DNA of 10,505 bases from Calditrichota bacterium (GCA_008501655.1 QQUK01000189.1:1-10505); one strand, 5' to 3'; positions 1 to 7,340 are shown, numbered from the stretch's first letter. Made by a program: numbers and translations. Notes: a model not told the origin generated them from the letters alone.

Positions 1-667
1 CGATATAGGCAGAAAGAGAAAGCAGGATAAACGCTAAAATCTTGAGTATTTCCTCAGGAAATATGACCGCTAATGTTTTTTTAGATGTTTCACTATCCCC
101 CTGTTTGTCAGGAATTGTGGTGAGGATATAAACGGCACCTACCGTACAGATAAAATAGAACGGTGAATCCCACGCGATAAGACCGACATTATGCAGATTC
201 ATTTCCGGTAATACTGCAGAGGGAACAACTAACCCATAGCCAATTGAGTTTGAGAGTAAACCAAGAATTGGTCTGTCTTTGAATCTGAATGGGGGTGCTG
301 AATAGAAATAGCCAAGAACAACCAATGTTGATATAATCAGACCTAAAATATTAGAGATATAAAACCCGCCTGCAATAGAACAGAATGATGTTATCAGAAA
401 CAGAATCATCATCTCTTTTTTTGAAATCATATTCTTTTGTAAAAACCCGAGTTTGTTGTTTTTGAGGTCGGAGTCAAAATCATAAATCTGGTTGATATAG
501 TAGGAGCCTGAAGCAACAAGAGATAAGAGGAACATGATTCCCAAATCCTGAATATAAAAAGAATCACCTGAGAGTTGGTGGTGAAAATAGAGAGAAACTA
601 TATATATCGACCAAATTGGAAGGTGCAGAAGCGGTCGGGAAGCGAATATGTAATCAAGTATTCTCAA
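1..667 (-). CDS. UbiA-family prenyltransferase, 3' end cut off by the window
   Basis: This is an integral-membrane aromatic or lipid prenyltransferase. It would transfer a polyprenyl chain from its diphosphate to an acceptor such as a quinone precursor; the substrate cannot be told from sequence. My own translation gives 222 visible residues. The first Asp-rich motif is N59-x3-D63-x3-D67 (NQIYDFDSD), a YSAPP segment lies at 122-126, and the second Asp motif is D187-KQG-D191 followed by a KKTLAV stretch, the usual UbiA pattern for binding Mg2+-diphosphate. Hydrophobic helices lie between the motifs. Family members have about 280-300 residues, so roughly the last quarter is missing at the left edge. 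The chosen start is a TTG at 667-665 that overlaps the cdsA stop as TTGA, suggesting translational coupling; no Shine-Dalgarno is visible. It is the last visible gene of the uppS-cdsA block. The family is secure and the start is fairly likely. Confidence 0.85.
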   Translation of the reverse strand, partial: MRILDYIFASRPLLHLPIWSIYIVSLYFHHQLSGDSFYIQDLGIMFLLSLVASGSYYINQIYDFDSDLKNNKLGFLQKNMISKKEMMILFLITSFCSIAGGFYISNILGLIISTLVVLGYFYSAPPFRFKDRPILGLLSNSIGYGLVVPSAVLPEMNLHNVGLIAWDSPFYFICTVGAVYILTTIPDKQGDSETSKKTLAVIFPEEILKILAFILLSLSAYI

Positions 668-1506
668 AACAGAAATATACGGTGCATATAGAAATACATA
701 AATGGTGCTGCAAACAGAAGTGAATCAAATCTGTCGAGCACCCCTCCATGTCCGGGAATTATATTTGAAGAATCTTTTATATTCAGAGAGCGTTTCCACA
801 TCGACTCGACTAAATCACCGAGCTGTCCGAATATAGAACATCCAACTGATATTAACAATAAGTGCCGTATAGGAACCTGATCAAACAATGTATATGACAT
901 AACAATGCCAACAAGAATAGCACCTGTAACTCCTCCAAAAAAACCTTCGACTGTTTTATTGGGTGATACAGAAGGCGCAAGTTTATTTTTTCCGATAGCT
1001 TTTCCTAAAAATAATGCTGCTGAATCACCAACCCAGAGAATCGCAAAGAGAAACAACAGCCAGTGTCCCCCTTCTATATTATAAAAAGTAACACCTTGCC
1101 CGACGAAATAGACATACGGGTATAAAAGTCCTATATAAAATAGTCCAAACAATAATCTGGTATATCGTTCAAACAATTCTTTTGGGTCATCCTTTCCGGT
1201 CGCAATAACCATCCCAAGTATCAATAAGATACCTACTACAACACCGGTAGAGAACTCTGTATTTTTCGATCCAAACAAATCAATAAACAGGGTAATGAGC
1301 AAGAGAAAAAACAGGACTACATATGATATAGAAAAAAGTGCTTTATTAGGTTTTATGTTTTCATGAAAAAGAAACTCACTGAGCCCAATTATAGCAAACA
1401 ATGATACCATCCCTTTTAGCCACCATCCTCCCTGATAACAGATCCATAATATAGCTGGAATTGCAACTGCGGCTACAGCTATACGGGCAATCATATTTTT
1501 ATTCAT
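664..1506 (-). CDS. cdsA: Phosphatidate cytidylyltransferase (CDP-diglyceride synthase)
   Basis: The enzyme makes CDP-diacylglycerol from phosphatidic acid and CTP in the cytoplasmic membrane, the branch point for phospholipid synthesis. The 280-residue length is normal. Most of the protein is hydrophobic and would form about eight membrane helices. The family signature S-x-x-K-R-x4-K-D ... P-G-H-G-G-x-x-D-R-x-D is complete at residues 235-261, and a conserved NKTVEGFFGG stretch lies at 183-192. Asp161 (WVGDS) and Asp231 are the expected acidic metal-site residues. The ATG start overlaps the end of uppS by 8 bases, and the stop overlaps the TTG start of the UbiA gene, so the three are probably translated from one message. 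An in-frame ATG four codons later (1494) is a possible alternative start. The uppS-cdsA pairing is very common in bacteria. The identification is secure. Confidence 0.97.
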   Translation of the reverse strand: MNKNMIARIAVAAVAIPAILWICYQGGWWLKGMVSLFAIIGLSEFLFHENIKPNKALFSISYVVLFFLLLITLFIDLFGSKNTEFSTGVVVGILLILGMVIATGKDDPKELFERYTRLLFGLFYIGLLYPYVYFVGQGVTFYNIEGGHWLLFLFAILWVGDSAALFLGKAIGKNKLAPSVSPNKTVEGFFGGVTGAILVGIVMSYTLFDQVPIRHLLLISVGCSIFGQLGDLVESMWKRSLNIKDSSNIIPGHGGVLDRFDSLLFAAPFMYFYMHRIFLF

Positions 1507-2254
1507 CCGTACTCACTTTCCCGAATCGCCTTTCCCGTTTCTGAAAATCAATAATCGCTTTGAATAATTCCTCCCGTCTGAAATCAGGCCAGAGAGTATC
1601 AATAATATAAAGTTCGGTATAACTTGTCTGCCAGAGGAGAAAATTCGATATCCGCATCTCCCCGGATGTTCTGATTAATAAATCCGGATCGGGGATATCC
1701 GATGTATATAAAAATTCTGAAAAGAGCTCATCATTAATATCGTTTAGTTCCAAAAACCCGGATCGAACTGAATTAGCTATTGCTTTGACCGCATCAAGAA
1801 TCTCTGTACGCCCGCCATAATTTAACGCAAGTGTTAATATAAGTCCTTTGTTGTTACGGGTCTTTTCGACAGCGGTTTCGAGAACTTTTCTCCGTACAGC
1901 CGGTAAAGAATGAATATGCCCGATTGTGCGAAGTTTGACATCATTTTTAATCAGCTCATCAAGCTCTCTTAAAGTTGTCCGGGCAAGCAATGACATCAAA
2001 GCTGAGACTTCATCTTTTGGGCGTTTCCAATTTTCAACTGAGAATGTATAAAGAGTCAGATATTTGACACCGACTTCGGAAGCAGCTTTGACGACATCTT
2101 TGACTGCCATAACTCCTTCTTCGTGACCAAAAGTCCGCGGTTTGTTTAATTTTGCAGCCCAGCGACCGTTGCCATCCATAATGATTGCGATATGTTTTGG
2201 TACTGAATCTGACTTGGAAAGTATCCGGTCTTTTAGTTCTTCTATATCAGTCAT
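1499..2254 (-). CDS. uppS: Isoprenyl transferase (undecaprenyl diphosphate synthase)
   Basis: This cis-prenyltransferase condenses isopentenyl diphosphate units onto farnesyl diphosphate to make the C55 carrier lipid used for peptidoglycan and surface polysaccharides. It is a soluble, membrane-associated enzyme. At 251 residues the length is typical. HIAIIMDGNGRW at 21-32 contains the catalytic Asp27. GHEEG follows at 43-47, TFSVENWKRP at 70-79 and NYGGR at 145-149. The C-terminal signature R195-x-S-G-E-x-R-x-S-N-F-L-L-W-Q provides the pyrophosphate-binding arginines. The start is an ATG with no strong Shine-Dalgarno. The gene lies 49 bp downstream of the secreted-protein gene and overlaps cdsA, so the block is likely cotranscribed. 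All catalytic residues that I know are present. Confidence 0.97.
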   Translation of the reverse strand: MTDIEELKDRILSKSDSVPKHIAIIMDGNGRWAAKLNKPRTFGHEEGVMAVKDVVKAASEVGVKYLTLYTFSVENWKRPKDEVSALMSLLARTTLRELDELIKNDVKLRTIGHIHSLPAVRRKVLETAVEKTRNNKGLILTLALNYGGRTEILDAVKAIANSVRSGFLELNDINDELFSEFLYTSDIPDPDLLIRTSGEMRISNFLLWQTSYTELYIIDTLWPDFRREELFKAIIDFQKRERRFGKVSTDE

Positions 2255-2303
2255 AACAGAAGAAATAAACAGGATTGGATTTGAATATCAAGTTTTATAA
2301 TTA

Positions 2304-2969
2304 TTATCGATAGATTTTAATATCGGAAATACCGGTTTCAATACGGTAATATTCGCTTGCGAAAAAAGTTTTTCTTGCCCGGCTTTCCCAGATTGAATCA
2401 GGGAATACAAACCCTTCAACTTCTGTGAACCGGTATGACCTCGAAAATCTATCAGCCCGTTTATCAAACAGGAAATGCATATACAACCATTTGAGGAAGT
2501 AGCGGTCTCTGTCGATTACAGCAATCCCGATCGGTACCCCAATCTCAAAATCTTTACTGTCAAATCCGATCGATAAATCACCACCACCGGTATCATGGGG
2601 ATAAAAGTTGTAAACATAGTCATCAGTAAAAATGTTCGGATAACTAAATTCGATTGCCTGTTCTTCCCGTTTAAAGGAATAAACAACTTTCGTTGAATCA
2701 ATCTCCCCGTAATTAAAATAATATACCGTTTCTGCTGAATCGGTGACAATAGCATTCTGATCACCGTTGAAAATTTTAAAATAGGTATGAGCTTTAAATG
2801 AAAATTGAATACCGGATTCAAAAGGTGACCGGCTTTGATAAACCTGCTCTGCCCGGGTTGTATAAAAATCAATGACCTCATCTGATTCAGCATAACCTAA
2901 TGCTACACTCAGGATTACAAAGACTAAAACTACCCATATTACCTTAATTCTTGTTGACATAACATTCAT
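2304..2969 (-). CDS. Secreted protein of unknown function
   Basis: I do not recognise this 221-residue protein. Residues about 5-27 look like a Sec signal peptide: a basic start (STRIK), a hydrophobic core (VIWVVLVFVILSVALG) and a likely cut after the GYA before ESDE, so the product should be periplasmic or exported. There is no cysteine at the cut site, so it is not an obvious lipoprotein. The mature part is rich in alternating aromatic and charged residues, which suggests a beta-strand fold; it includes a GGGDLSIGFD turn and a PIGIAVIDRDRYF stretch. A LolA/LppX-like or other beta-sheet lipid-binding fold is possible but unproved. It sits first in the uppS-cdsA-ubiA block. The ATG at 2969 lacks a clear Shine-Dalgarno, and a second in-frame ATG lies at 2960. 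Codon use resembles its neighbours, so I take it as a real gene. Confidence 0.8.
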   Translation of the reverse strand: MNVMSTRIKVIWVVLVFVILSVALGYAESDEVIDFYTTRAEQVYQSRSPFESGIQFSFKAHTYFKIFNGDQNAIVTDSAETVYYFNYGEIDSTKVVYSFKREEQAIEFSYPNIFTDDYVYNFYPHDTGGGDLSIGFDSKDFEIGVPIGIAVIDRDRYFLKWLYMHFLFDKRADRFSRSYRFTEVEGFVFPDSIWESRARKTFFASEYYRIETGISDIKIYR

Positions 2970-2971
2970 AA

Positions 2972-3049
2972 TATACTATTTTATAGTAACTAAAGCTAGA
3001 AAAGACTCATTTTTATCTGATATATCTCTGTATAAGAAACAATAGTATA
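2972..3049. promoter_or_regulatory. Divergent intergenic region with AT-rich inverted repeats
   Basis: The 122 bp between the secreted-protein gene (minus) and the CBS gene (plus) must hold both promoters. TATACTATT at 2972-2980 is repeated in inverted form as AATAGTATA at 3041-3049. The first copy also overlaps a local hairpin, TACTAT-TTT-ATAGTA, at 2974-2988. Each 9-mer contains a TATACT that could serve as a -10 element facing the opposite gene. A perfect TTGACA occurs at 2954-2959 on the plus strand with TATTTT 17 bp downstream. In such AT-rich DNA these matches are only suggestive. No single promoter can be assigned. Confidence 0.3.
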
Positions 3050-3091
3050 AAAATAAACGAAATCTTCATCTAATATCTCAAGGAGGTACTC

Positions 3092-3529
3092 ATGAAAGTA
3101 AGAGAGATACTCCAGCAGAAAGCATCGGACATCAGGACTGTAAAGCGTTCTGAAAAAGTTGTAGCAGCAATGGAACAGCTGATCAGTCATAAAATTAGTT
3201 GTCTTCCTGTTGTAGAAGCCGGAAAACTTATTGGAATTATTTCTGATAAAGATATTTTCAAAGCTGTGTATGAAAATCAGGGGGGATTCACAAATTTCAC
3301 TGTTGGTGATTTAATGACGGAGGATCTGATTGTTGGTGTTGAAGATGATGAGATTGAATATATCTCCAACATCATAACCAATAATAAAATCAGGCATATT
3401 CCTATTGTCGATGAGGATAAACTTGTCGGTTTGATTTCAATCGGTGATGTGGTCAAGGCTACAGAAAAACATATCAAGGCTGAAAACCGGTATTTGAAGC
3501 AGTATATTGACGGCTCTTATCCGGGGTAG
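3092..3529 (+). CDS. CBS-domain pair protein
   Basis: This is a 145-residue cytoplasmic protein made of two CBS repeats, at about residues 8-60 and 73-128. Such Bateman modules bind adenine nucleotides (AMP, ATP, SAM or similar) and act as energy or ligand sensors. Diagnostic pieces are SCLPVVEAGKLIGIISDKDI in the first repeat and IRHIPIVDEDKLVGLISIGD in the second. The C-terminal LKQYIDGSYPG tail is typical of stand-alone CBS proteins of this length. No catalytic domain is attached, so its partner is unknown. A strong Shine-Dalgarno, AAGGAGG at 3080-3086, sits 5 nt before the ATG and fixes the start. It is the only plus-strand gene here, set between frr and the uppS block, so it is its own transcription unit. 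Fold secure, function open. Confidence 0.93.
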   Translation: MKVREILQQKASDIRTVKRSEKVVAAMEQLISHKISCLPVVEAGKLIGIISDKDIFKAVYENQGGFTNFTVGDLMTEDLIVGVEDDEIEYISNIITNNKIRHIPIVDEDKLVGLISIGDVVKATEKHIKAENRYLKQYIDGSYPG

Positions 3530-3531
3530 AT

Positions 3532-3561
3532 AAAAAAAACAGTCCGCAAATGCGGACTGTT
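3532..3561. terminator. Intrinsic terminator shared by frr and the CBS gene
   Basis: AACAGTCCGC at 3538-3547 pairs perfectly with GCGGACTGTT at 3552-3561 around a 4-nt loop. Read on the minus strand, the stem runs into eight T residues (the A-run at 3532-3539), a textbook terminator for the rplM-to-frr transcript. Read on the plus strand, the hairpin lies 9 nt after the CBS stop but is followed only by TTAAATTATAA, so termination that way is weaker. Its place between two convergent genes fits bidirectional use. Confidence 0.88.
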
Positions 3562-3588
3562 AAATTATAATCTCTTAGCTGGGGAGTC

Positions 3589-4146
3589 TTAAACTTCCAT
3601 GACCTCAGCTTCTTTTTTCACAAGAATTTCATCAATCTGTTTTGTATGCTCATCAGTCATTTTCTGAATTTCATCGTGCAGGTCTTTTTCCTGATCTTCT
3701 GAAATCTCTTTATCTTTCTGAGCTTTTTTGATATGGTCATTGGCATCCCTGCGGATATTTCTAATAGCGATTTTGCCGTCTTCAGCAACGGTTTTACAAT
3801 GTTTGACAAGTTCCTTACGGCGCTCTTCATTCAGAGCCGGGATAGGAATTCTGATTGTCGCTCCATCGGCAATCGGATTTAGTCCGAGGTCAGCTTTCTG
3901 GATACCTTTAATGATATCGCCGACTGTCGTTTTATCGAATGCACTCACAACTAATAGTCTTGGTTCGGGTGACGATGCGGTTGCAACCTGATTGAGCGGC
4001 ATAACTGAGCCGTAAGCTTCAACTTTTACAGAATCCAAGAGATGAACCGATGCTTTCCCTGTTCTGACCGATGCCAGCTCTTTTGCGGTAGCATCAACGC
4101 TTTTATGCATTCTATCAGCGGCATCTTTTTTGAGTTGATCCAACAT
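3589..4146 (-). CDS. frr: Ribosome recycling factor
   Basis: With EF-G, this factor splits the post-termination ribosome into subunits. The 185-residue length is exactly that of the family. The N-terminal helix leads to SVRTGKASVHLLDSVKV (residues 26-42), which carries the conserved Arg of the rRNA-contacting region. The small beta domain follows, with the SPEPRLLVVSAFD and GLNPIADGATIRIPIP stretches. The C-terminal helices LNEERRKELVKHCK and the charged coiled-coil segment (DANDHIKKAQKDKEISED) complete the three-helix bundle. A good Shine-Dalgarno (AGGAGT at 4153-4158) precedes the ATG. It lies 33 bp after pyrH and is the last gene before the terminator. The identification is secure. Confidence 0.98.
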   Translation of the reverse strand: MLDQLKKDAADRMHKSVDATAKELASVRTGKASVHLLDSVKVEAYGSVMPLNQVATASSPEPRLLVVSAFDKTTVGDIIKGIQKADLGLNPIADGATIRIPIPALNEERRKELVKHCKTVAEDGKIAIRNIRRDANDHIKKAQKDKEISEDQEKDLHDEIQKMTDEHTKQIDEILVKKEAEVMEV

Positions 4147-4179
4147 ATTATTACTCCTGCTCGCTTATGTTAATTTTAT

Positions 4180-4905
4180 TTAAGATATCAATGTTCCGAC
4201 TTCTTCACCCATGACAACTCTTTTTAAATTGCCCGGTGTGTGAAGGCCGATAATTCTCATCGGTATACAGTTATCTTTTAACAAAGAAACTGCAGTTGAG
4301 TCGATAACTTTCAGTTCCCTCGTTAAAACTTCCATATAACTTAATTTAGAATAAAATTCAGCATCCGCAACCTTTTTTGGATCGGCTGAATAAACACCAT
4401 CGACATTGGTTGCTTTAATAAAAAGTTCAGCACTCACTTCCATCGCTCTGAGGGAAGCAGCGGTATCTGTCGTAAAATATGGATTTCCTGTTCCGGCAGC
4501 AAAAATCACTGTCCTCCCTTTTTCCATATGGCGGACTGCACGGCGCCGAATATACGGTTCAGCAAATGCATCCATACTTACGGCTGACATCACACGGGTA
4601 TAAATTCCCATATTTTCCAGCGTATCCATCACCGCAAGGGCATTGATAACGGTAGCAAGCATTCCCATACTGTCAGCTGTGACCCGGTCCATGCCTCGTT
4701 CGGAAGCACCAAGTCCGCGAAAGATATTCCCACCGCCAACGACAATACCGATTTCAATATCTAATTCTTTGATTTCTTTGATTTGATTGCAGATAAACTC
4801 GACAGTTTTTGTGTCGATACCAAAGTTTCCGGAGCCCATGAGGGCTTCACCGGAAACTTTTAAAAGAATTCTTTTATACTTCGGAGTATGTTCTTCAGAA
4901 TCCAT
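4180..4905 (-). CDS. pyrH: UMP kinase
   Basis: The enzyme phosphorylates UMP to UDP with ATP, feeding UTP and CTP synthesis; the bacterial enzyme is a hexameric amino-acid-kinase-fold protein. From the ATG at 4905 it has 241 residues, the usual length. KVSGEAL (16-22) is the phosphate-binding start, GGGN (57-60) and the FRG that follows bind UMP, GTGNPYFTTDTAA (138-150) is the kinase loop, and ATNVDGVYSADP (165-176) contacts the nucleotide. A longer reading from a GTG at 4914 would overlap the tsf stop by 8 bases. I prefer 4905 because AGGTG (4913-4917) sits at proper spacing before that ATG, one base after the tsf TAG. Tight coupling to tsf is expected. The function is secure and the start is likely. 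Confidence 0.97.
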   Translation of the reverse strand: MDSEEHTPKYKRILLKVSGEALMGSGNFGIDTKTVEFICNQIKEIKELDIEIGIVVGGGNIFRGLGASERGMDRVTADSMGMLATVINALAVMDTLENMGIYTRVMSAVSMDAFAEPYIRRRAVRHMEKGRTVIFAAGTGNPYFTTDTAASLRAMEVSAELFIKATNVDGVYSADPKKVADAEFYSKLSYMEVLTRELKVIDSTAVSLLKDNCIPMRIIGLHTPGNLKRVVMGEEVGTLIS

Positions 4906-4906
4906 A

Positions 4907-5500
4907 CTATTCACCTAACCGAAAACGGGTGAAACGTTTGATTCCCATATTTTCGCCAAGTGCTCCGATTGTATTTTTCAGGTATTCACCGACGGTAAGA
5001 TCATTATCCTTAACAAAAGGCTGTTCAAGCAGGACAACTTCGGAAAGGTATTTTTCAATTTTACCTTCAACGATTTTATCAACGATTTTTTCCGGTTTGC
5101 CTTCGTTAATCATTTCATTTTTGAAGAGTTCACGTTCTTTATTTAACATATCCTGATCCATCTCTTCACGGGCAACACAAAGGGGAGCTGATGCAGCGAT
5201 ATGCATTGCAACGTCGCGGCAGAATGATTTAAAATCGTCGGTACGGGCAACAAAGTCCGTTTCGCAGTTGATTTCAACCATGACACCAAGTTTATCGCCG
5301 GGATGTACATATGTTGCGATGGCACCTTCGGCTGTTTCGCGACCTTCTTTTTTAGCAGCTTTAGCAATACCATGTTCACGCAGGTATTCGACAGCTTTTT
5401 CAAAATCACCTTCAGTTTCAGCCAAAGCTTTTTTACAGTCCATCATGCCGGCTCCGGTTTTATCCCGAAGCTCTTTGACCATTTTTGCTGTTATTTGCAT
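4907..5500 (-). CDS. tsf: Elongation factor Ts
   Basis: EF-Ts is the guanine-nucleotide exchange factor that recharges EF-Tu. This is the short form: 197 residues from the ATG at 5500, against about 283 in E. coli, so the core dimerisation region is reduced, as in many non-proteobacterial lineages. The N-terminal UBA-like domain contains LRDKTGAGMMDCKKAL (11-26), the first family signature. EINCETDFVAR (76-86) is the second and includes the TDFVA motif that contacts EF-Tu. The C-terminal GEYLKNTIGALGENMGIKRF closes the core. An in-frame TTG two codons upstream (5506) is less likely, because the family normally begins just before the AxMVKELR segment. It follows rpsB by 33 bp and touches pyrH. 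The identification is secure. Confidence 0.97.
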   Translation of the reverse strand: MQITAKMVKELRDKTGAGMMDCKKALAETEGDFEKAVEYLREHGIAKAAKKEGRETAEGAIATYVHPGDKLGVMVEINCETDFVARTDDFKSFCRDVAMHIAASAPLCVAREEMDQDMLNKERELFKNEMINEGKPEKIVDKIVEGKIEKYLSEVVLLEQPFVKDNDLTVGEYLKNTIGALGENMGIKRFTRFRLGE

Positions 5501-5533
5501 TATCAAAAATCTTTCTTTTATTTACAGTATAAA

Positions 5534-6334
5534 TTAATCTTTTTTAGTTTCTTCTTTTTTGTCTCCGGAGTCATCATCATCGTTGGAGACATAGGTTTCA
5601 ACCCGAACGCTTCTGTCTTCATCAACGGCTGCTTCGATCATTTCCTGGGAAACGGAGTGTTTTGTTTCATAGGCAACATCAACAAGCTGTTTGATAATGA
5701 TTCTGATTGATTTGATAGCATCATCGTTGGCTGCAATCGGGAAATCAATAGGATCCGGATCAGCGTTTGTATCGATGATTCCGATAATCGGAATACCGAG
5801 TTTTTTTGCTTCAGCAACGGCGATTTTTTCTTTTTTAGCATCAACAACAATCATAAGACCGGGAAGATAATTCATCTCTTTGATACCGCCGAGAACTTTT
5901 TCAAGTTTTTCAGCCTGCAGTTCAATGGAGTTACGTTCTTTTTTGGTGAACTTAACGAGGGTACCGTCTTCTCTCATCCGCTCGATATCTTTTAATTTTT
6001 TAATCGAGTTTTTGATTGTGTTGAAGTTTGTCAGCATTCCGCCAAGCCAGCGCTCGGTAACATGGAATCCGCCGCAGCGTTCGGCTTCACCGACCAAAAC
6101 TTCTTTTGCCTGTTTTTTAGTACCGACAAAAAGAACTGATTTTCCGCGGGAAACTATTTCGCGAACTTTACCTTTTGCTTTGGTAATGGAATTGACTGTT
6201 TTCTGGAGATCGATAATATAAATACCGTTTCTTGCACAGAAGATAAACGGTTTCATCTTCGGGTTCCATCTGCGGGTCTGGTGACCGAAATGTACCCCGG
6301 CTTCAAGAAGTTCTTTGACTTCAGAAGATAACAT
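5534..6334 (-). CDS. rpsB: 30S ribosomal protein S2
   Basis: S2 is a small-subunit protein that binds late and is needed to recruit S1 or to shape the mRNA platform. The 266-residue product starts with the canonical VKELLEAGVHFGHQTRRWNPKM. It continues through RNGIYIIDLQKT, FVGTKKQAKE, ERWLGGMLTNFNTIKNSI and VDAKKEKIAVAEAKKLGIP to DTNADPDPIDFPIAANDDAI, all family hallmarks. The C-terminal end (about residues 245-266) is a highly charged DDDD/KK-rich tail, an extension often variable in S2. The Shine-Dalgarno AAAGGA lies just upstream of the ATG. Tsf follows by 33 bp, the near-universal rpsB-tsf pair. A 128-bp leader with three hairpins separates it from rpsI and may mediate S2 autoregulation. 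Confidence 0.98.
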   Translation of the reverse strand: MLSSEVKELLEAGVHFGHQTRRWNPKMKPFIFCARNGIYIIDLQKTVNSITKAKGKVREIVSRGKSVLFVGTKKQAKEVLVGEAERCGGFHVTERWLGGMLTNFNTIKNSIKKLKDIERMREDGTLVKFTKKERNSIELQAEKLEKVLGGIKEMNYLPGLMIVVDAKKEKIAVAEAKKLGIPIIGIIDTNADPDPIDFPIAANDDAIKSIRIIIKQLVDVAYETKHSVSQEMIEAAVDEDRSVRVETYVSNDDDDSGDKKEETKKD

Positions 6335-6345
6335 GTGAGTCCTTT

Positions 6346-6447
6346 GTTACATAGTTTAACTTTACCCCGACTTCCACCCTGTCTTCACCAAGATTATGGA
6401 CTAGAAGACAAGTCTGTCGAGACTGTTTATTTCCCCAAATATGGGGA
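6346..6447 (-). promoter_or_regulatory. Candidate structured mRNA leader of rpsB-tsf
   Basis: The 128 bp between rpsI and rpsB are long for this operon, whose other gaps are 33 bp or less. In transcription order they hold three perfect inverted repeats: TCCCCA/TGGGGA with a 4-nt loop (6432-6447), AGTCT/AGACT with a 4-nt loop (6411-6424), and TGTCTTC/GAAGACA (6380-6410) with an inner CCA/TGG pairing. The last two abut without a gap. A weak 4-bp GTTA/TAAC stem (6346-6360) precedes the Shine-Dalgarno. None is followed by a T-run, so they are not simple terminators. In E. coli, S2 represses its own rpsB-tsf mRNA through the leader; a similar role here is inference. Confidence 0.5.
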
Positions 6448-6462
6448 TGGTAAAAATTTTGT

Positions 6463-6855
6463 TTAACGTTTCGAGTACTGGAAACGTTTGCGTGCTTTAG
6501 GCTGTCCGTATTTTTTCCGTTCAACTTCACGCGGGTCGCGGGTCAAAAAACCGCCTTTGCGCAAAGTATTATGGTAATCGGAATTCAGCGAATCTAAAGC
6601 TCTTGCTAATGCAAGTCTGATTGCTCCGGCCTGTCCGGAAAGTCCACCACCGCGCGTTGATGCGATAACATCATACTTACCGAGGTTCTCGGTAGCTTCG
6701 AGCGGTCTGAGTGCATGGTTAATCAAAGTTTCGCGGGTCAGATAGTCCTGGAGTTTTTTTCCATTAACGGTTGATTTACCTGAACCGGGTTTGATTGTAA
6801 CACGGGCACTGGATTCTTTACGTCTGCCGGTAGCGGCGAATTTTGTGTTTTCCAT
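6463..6855 (-). CDS. rpsI: 30S ribosomal protein S9
   Basis: S9 sits in the small-subunit head, and its C-terminal tail reaches the P-site tRNA. The product has 130 residues, as in E. coli. The start FAATGRRKESSARV, the middle VNGKKLQDYL and the STRGGGLSGQAGAIRLALARAL block are family hallmarks. The end, TRDPREVERKKYGQPKARKRFQYSKR, split here as TRDPREVERKKYGQPKA and RKRFQYSKR, is the canonical basic tail, with the final Lys-Arg that contacts tRNA. It follows rplM by 15 bp in the universal L13-S9 pair. The Shine-Dalgarno is weak (AGAAAG), so coupling to rplM is likely. The identification is secure. Confidence 0.98.
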   Translation of the reverse strand: MENTKFAATGRRKESSARVTIKPGSGKSTVNGKKLQDYLTRETLINHALRPLEATENLGKYDVIASTRGGGLSGQAGAIRLALARALDSLNSDYHNTLRKGGFLTRDPREVERKKYGQPKARKRFQYSKR

Positions 6856-6870
6856 ATGCTTTCTATACTA

Positions 6871-7305
6871 TTAAAAAAGTTTTAATTCCTGAGGTTTCTG
6901 AGACGCATGCGGGTGTTTATCACCGGCATAAACGTGAAGTTTTTTATAAATCTTCCGTCCCAGTCTGTTTTTCGGAAGCATCCGTCTGACAGCAAGTTTG
7001 AATACATCTTCAGGTTTTTTCTGAATCATTTCAGCAAAAGTAGTGGTGCGAAGTCCACCCGGGTAACCGGAGTATTTGTAGTATCTGAGGTTTTCCGGTT
7101 TATTTTTTCCGTTCACTCTTACTTTTTCTGCATTAATAACGACAACATGGTCACCACAATCGAGATGCGGAGTAAAAATCGGTTTGTTTTTACCGCGCAA
7201 AATGTCAGCGACTTTGCATGCAGCCCGACCGAGTGTAACGTTTTCAAGATCAAGCACATGCCAGTCTTTTTTGTCGGGGTCAATTCTTGGTATAAATGTT
7301 TTCAT
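6871..7305 (-). CDS. rplM: 50S ribosomal protein L13
   Basis: L13 is an early-assembling large-subunit protein. The product has 144 residues, the standard length. Hallmarks are WHVLDLENVTLGRAACKVAD near the N-terminus, a conserved HLDCGDHVVVINAEKV core, the YYKYSGYPGGLR segment, and AVRRMLPKNRLGRKIYKKLHVYAGDKHPH towards the C-terminus (quoted as AVRRMLPKNRLGRK followed by IYKKLHVYAGDKHPH). The ATG at 7305 has an AGGAATAGAA ribosome-binding stretch. It is the first gene of the six-gene translation operon, with a good promoter about 50 bp upstream. In some bacteria L13 represses its own operon through the leader; I see no obvious structure in this short leader. The identification is secure. Confidence 0.98.
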   Translation of the reverse strand: MKTFIPRIDPDKKDWHVLDLENVTLGRAACKVADILRGKNKPIFTPHLDCGDHVVVINAEKVRVNGKNKPENLRYYKYSGYPGGLRTTTFAEMIQKKPEDVFKLAVRRMLPKNRLGRKIYKKLHVYAGDKHPHASQKPQELKLF

Positions 7306-7340
7306 TTCTATTCCTATATATCTAAATCACACTTTTTTCT

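Noticed and set aside
2516..2893. Minus-strand open frame of 125 codons inside the secreted-protein gene
   Set aside because: It lies entirely within a longer frame that has a convincing signal peptide. Its own composition is not protein-like.
5303..5710. Plus-strand open frame of 135 codons across the tsf-rpsB junction
   Set aside because: It is antisense to two certain genes and reads as low-complexity Phe- and Ser-rich protein, the expected shadow of Lys/Glu-rich coding sequence. There is no ribosome-binding site.
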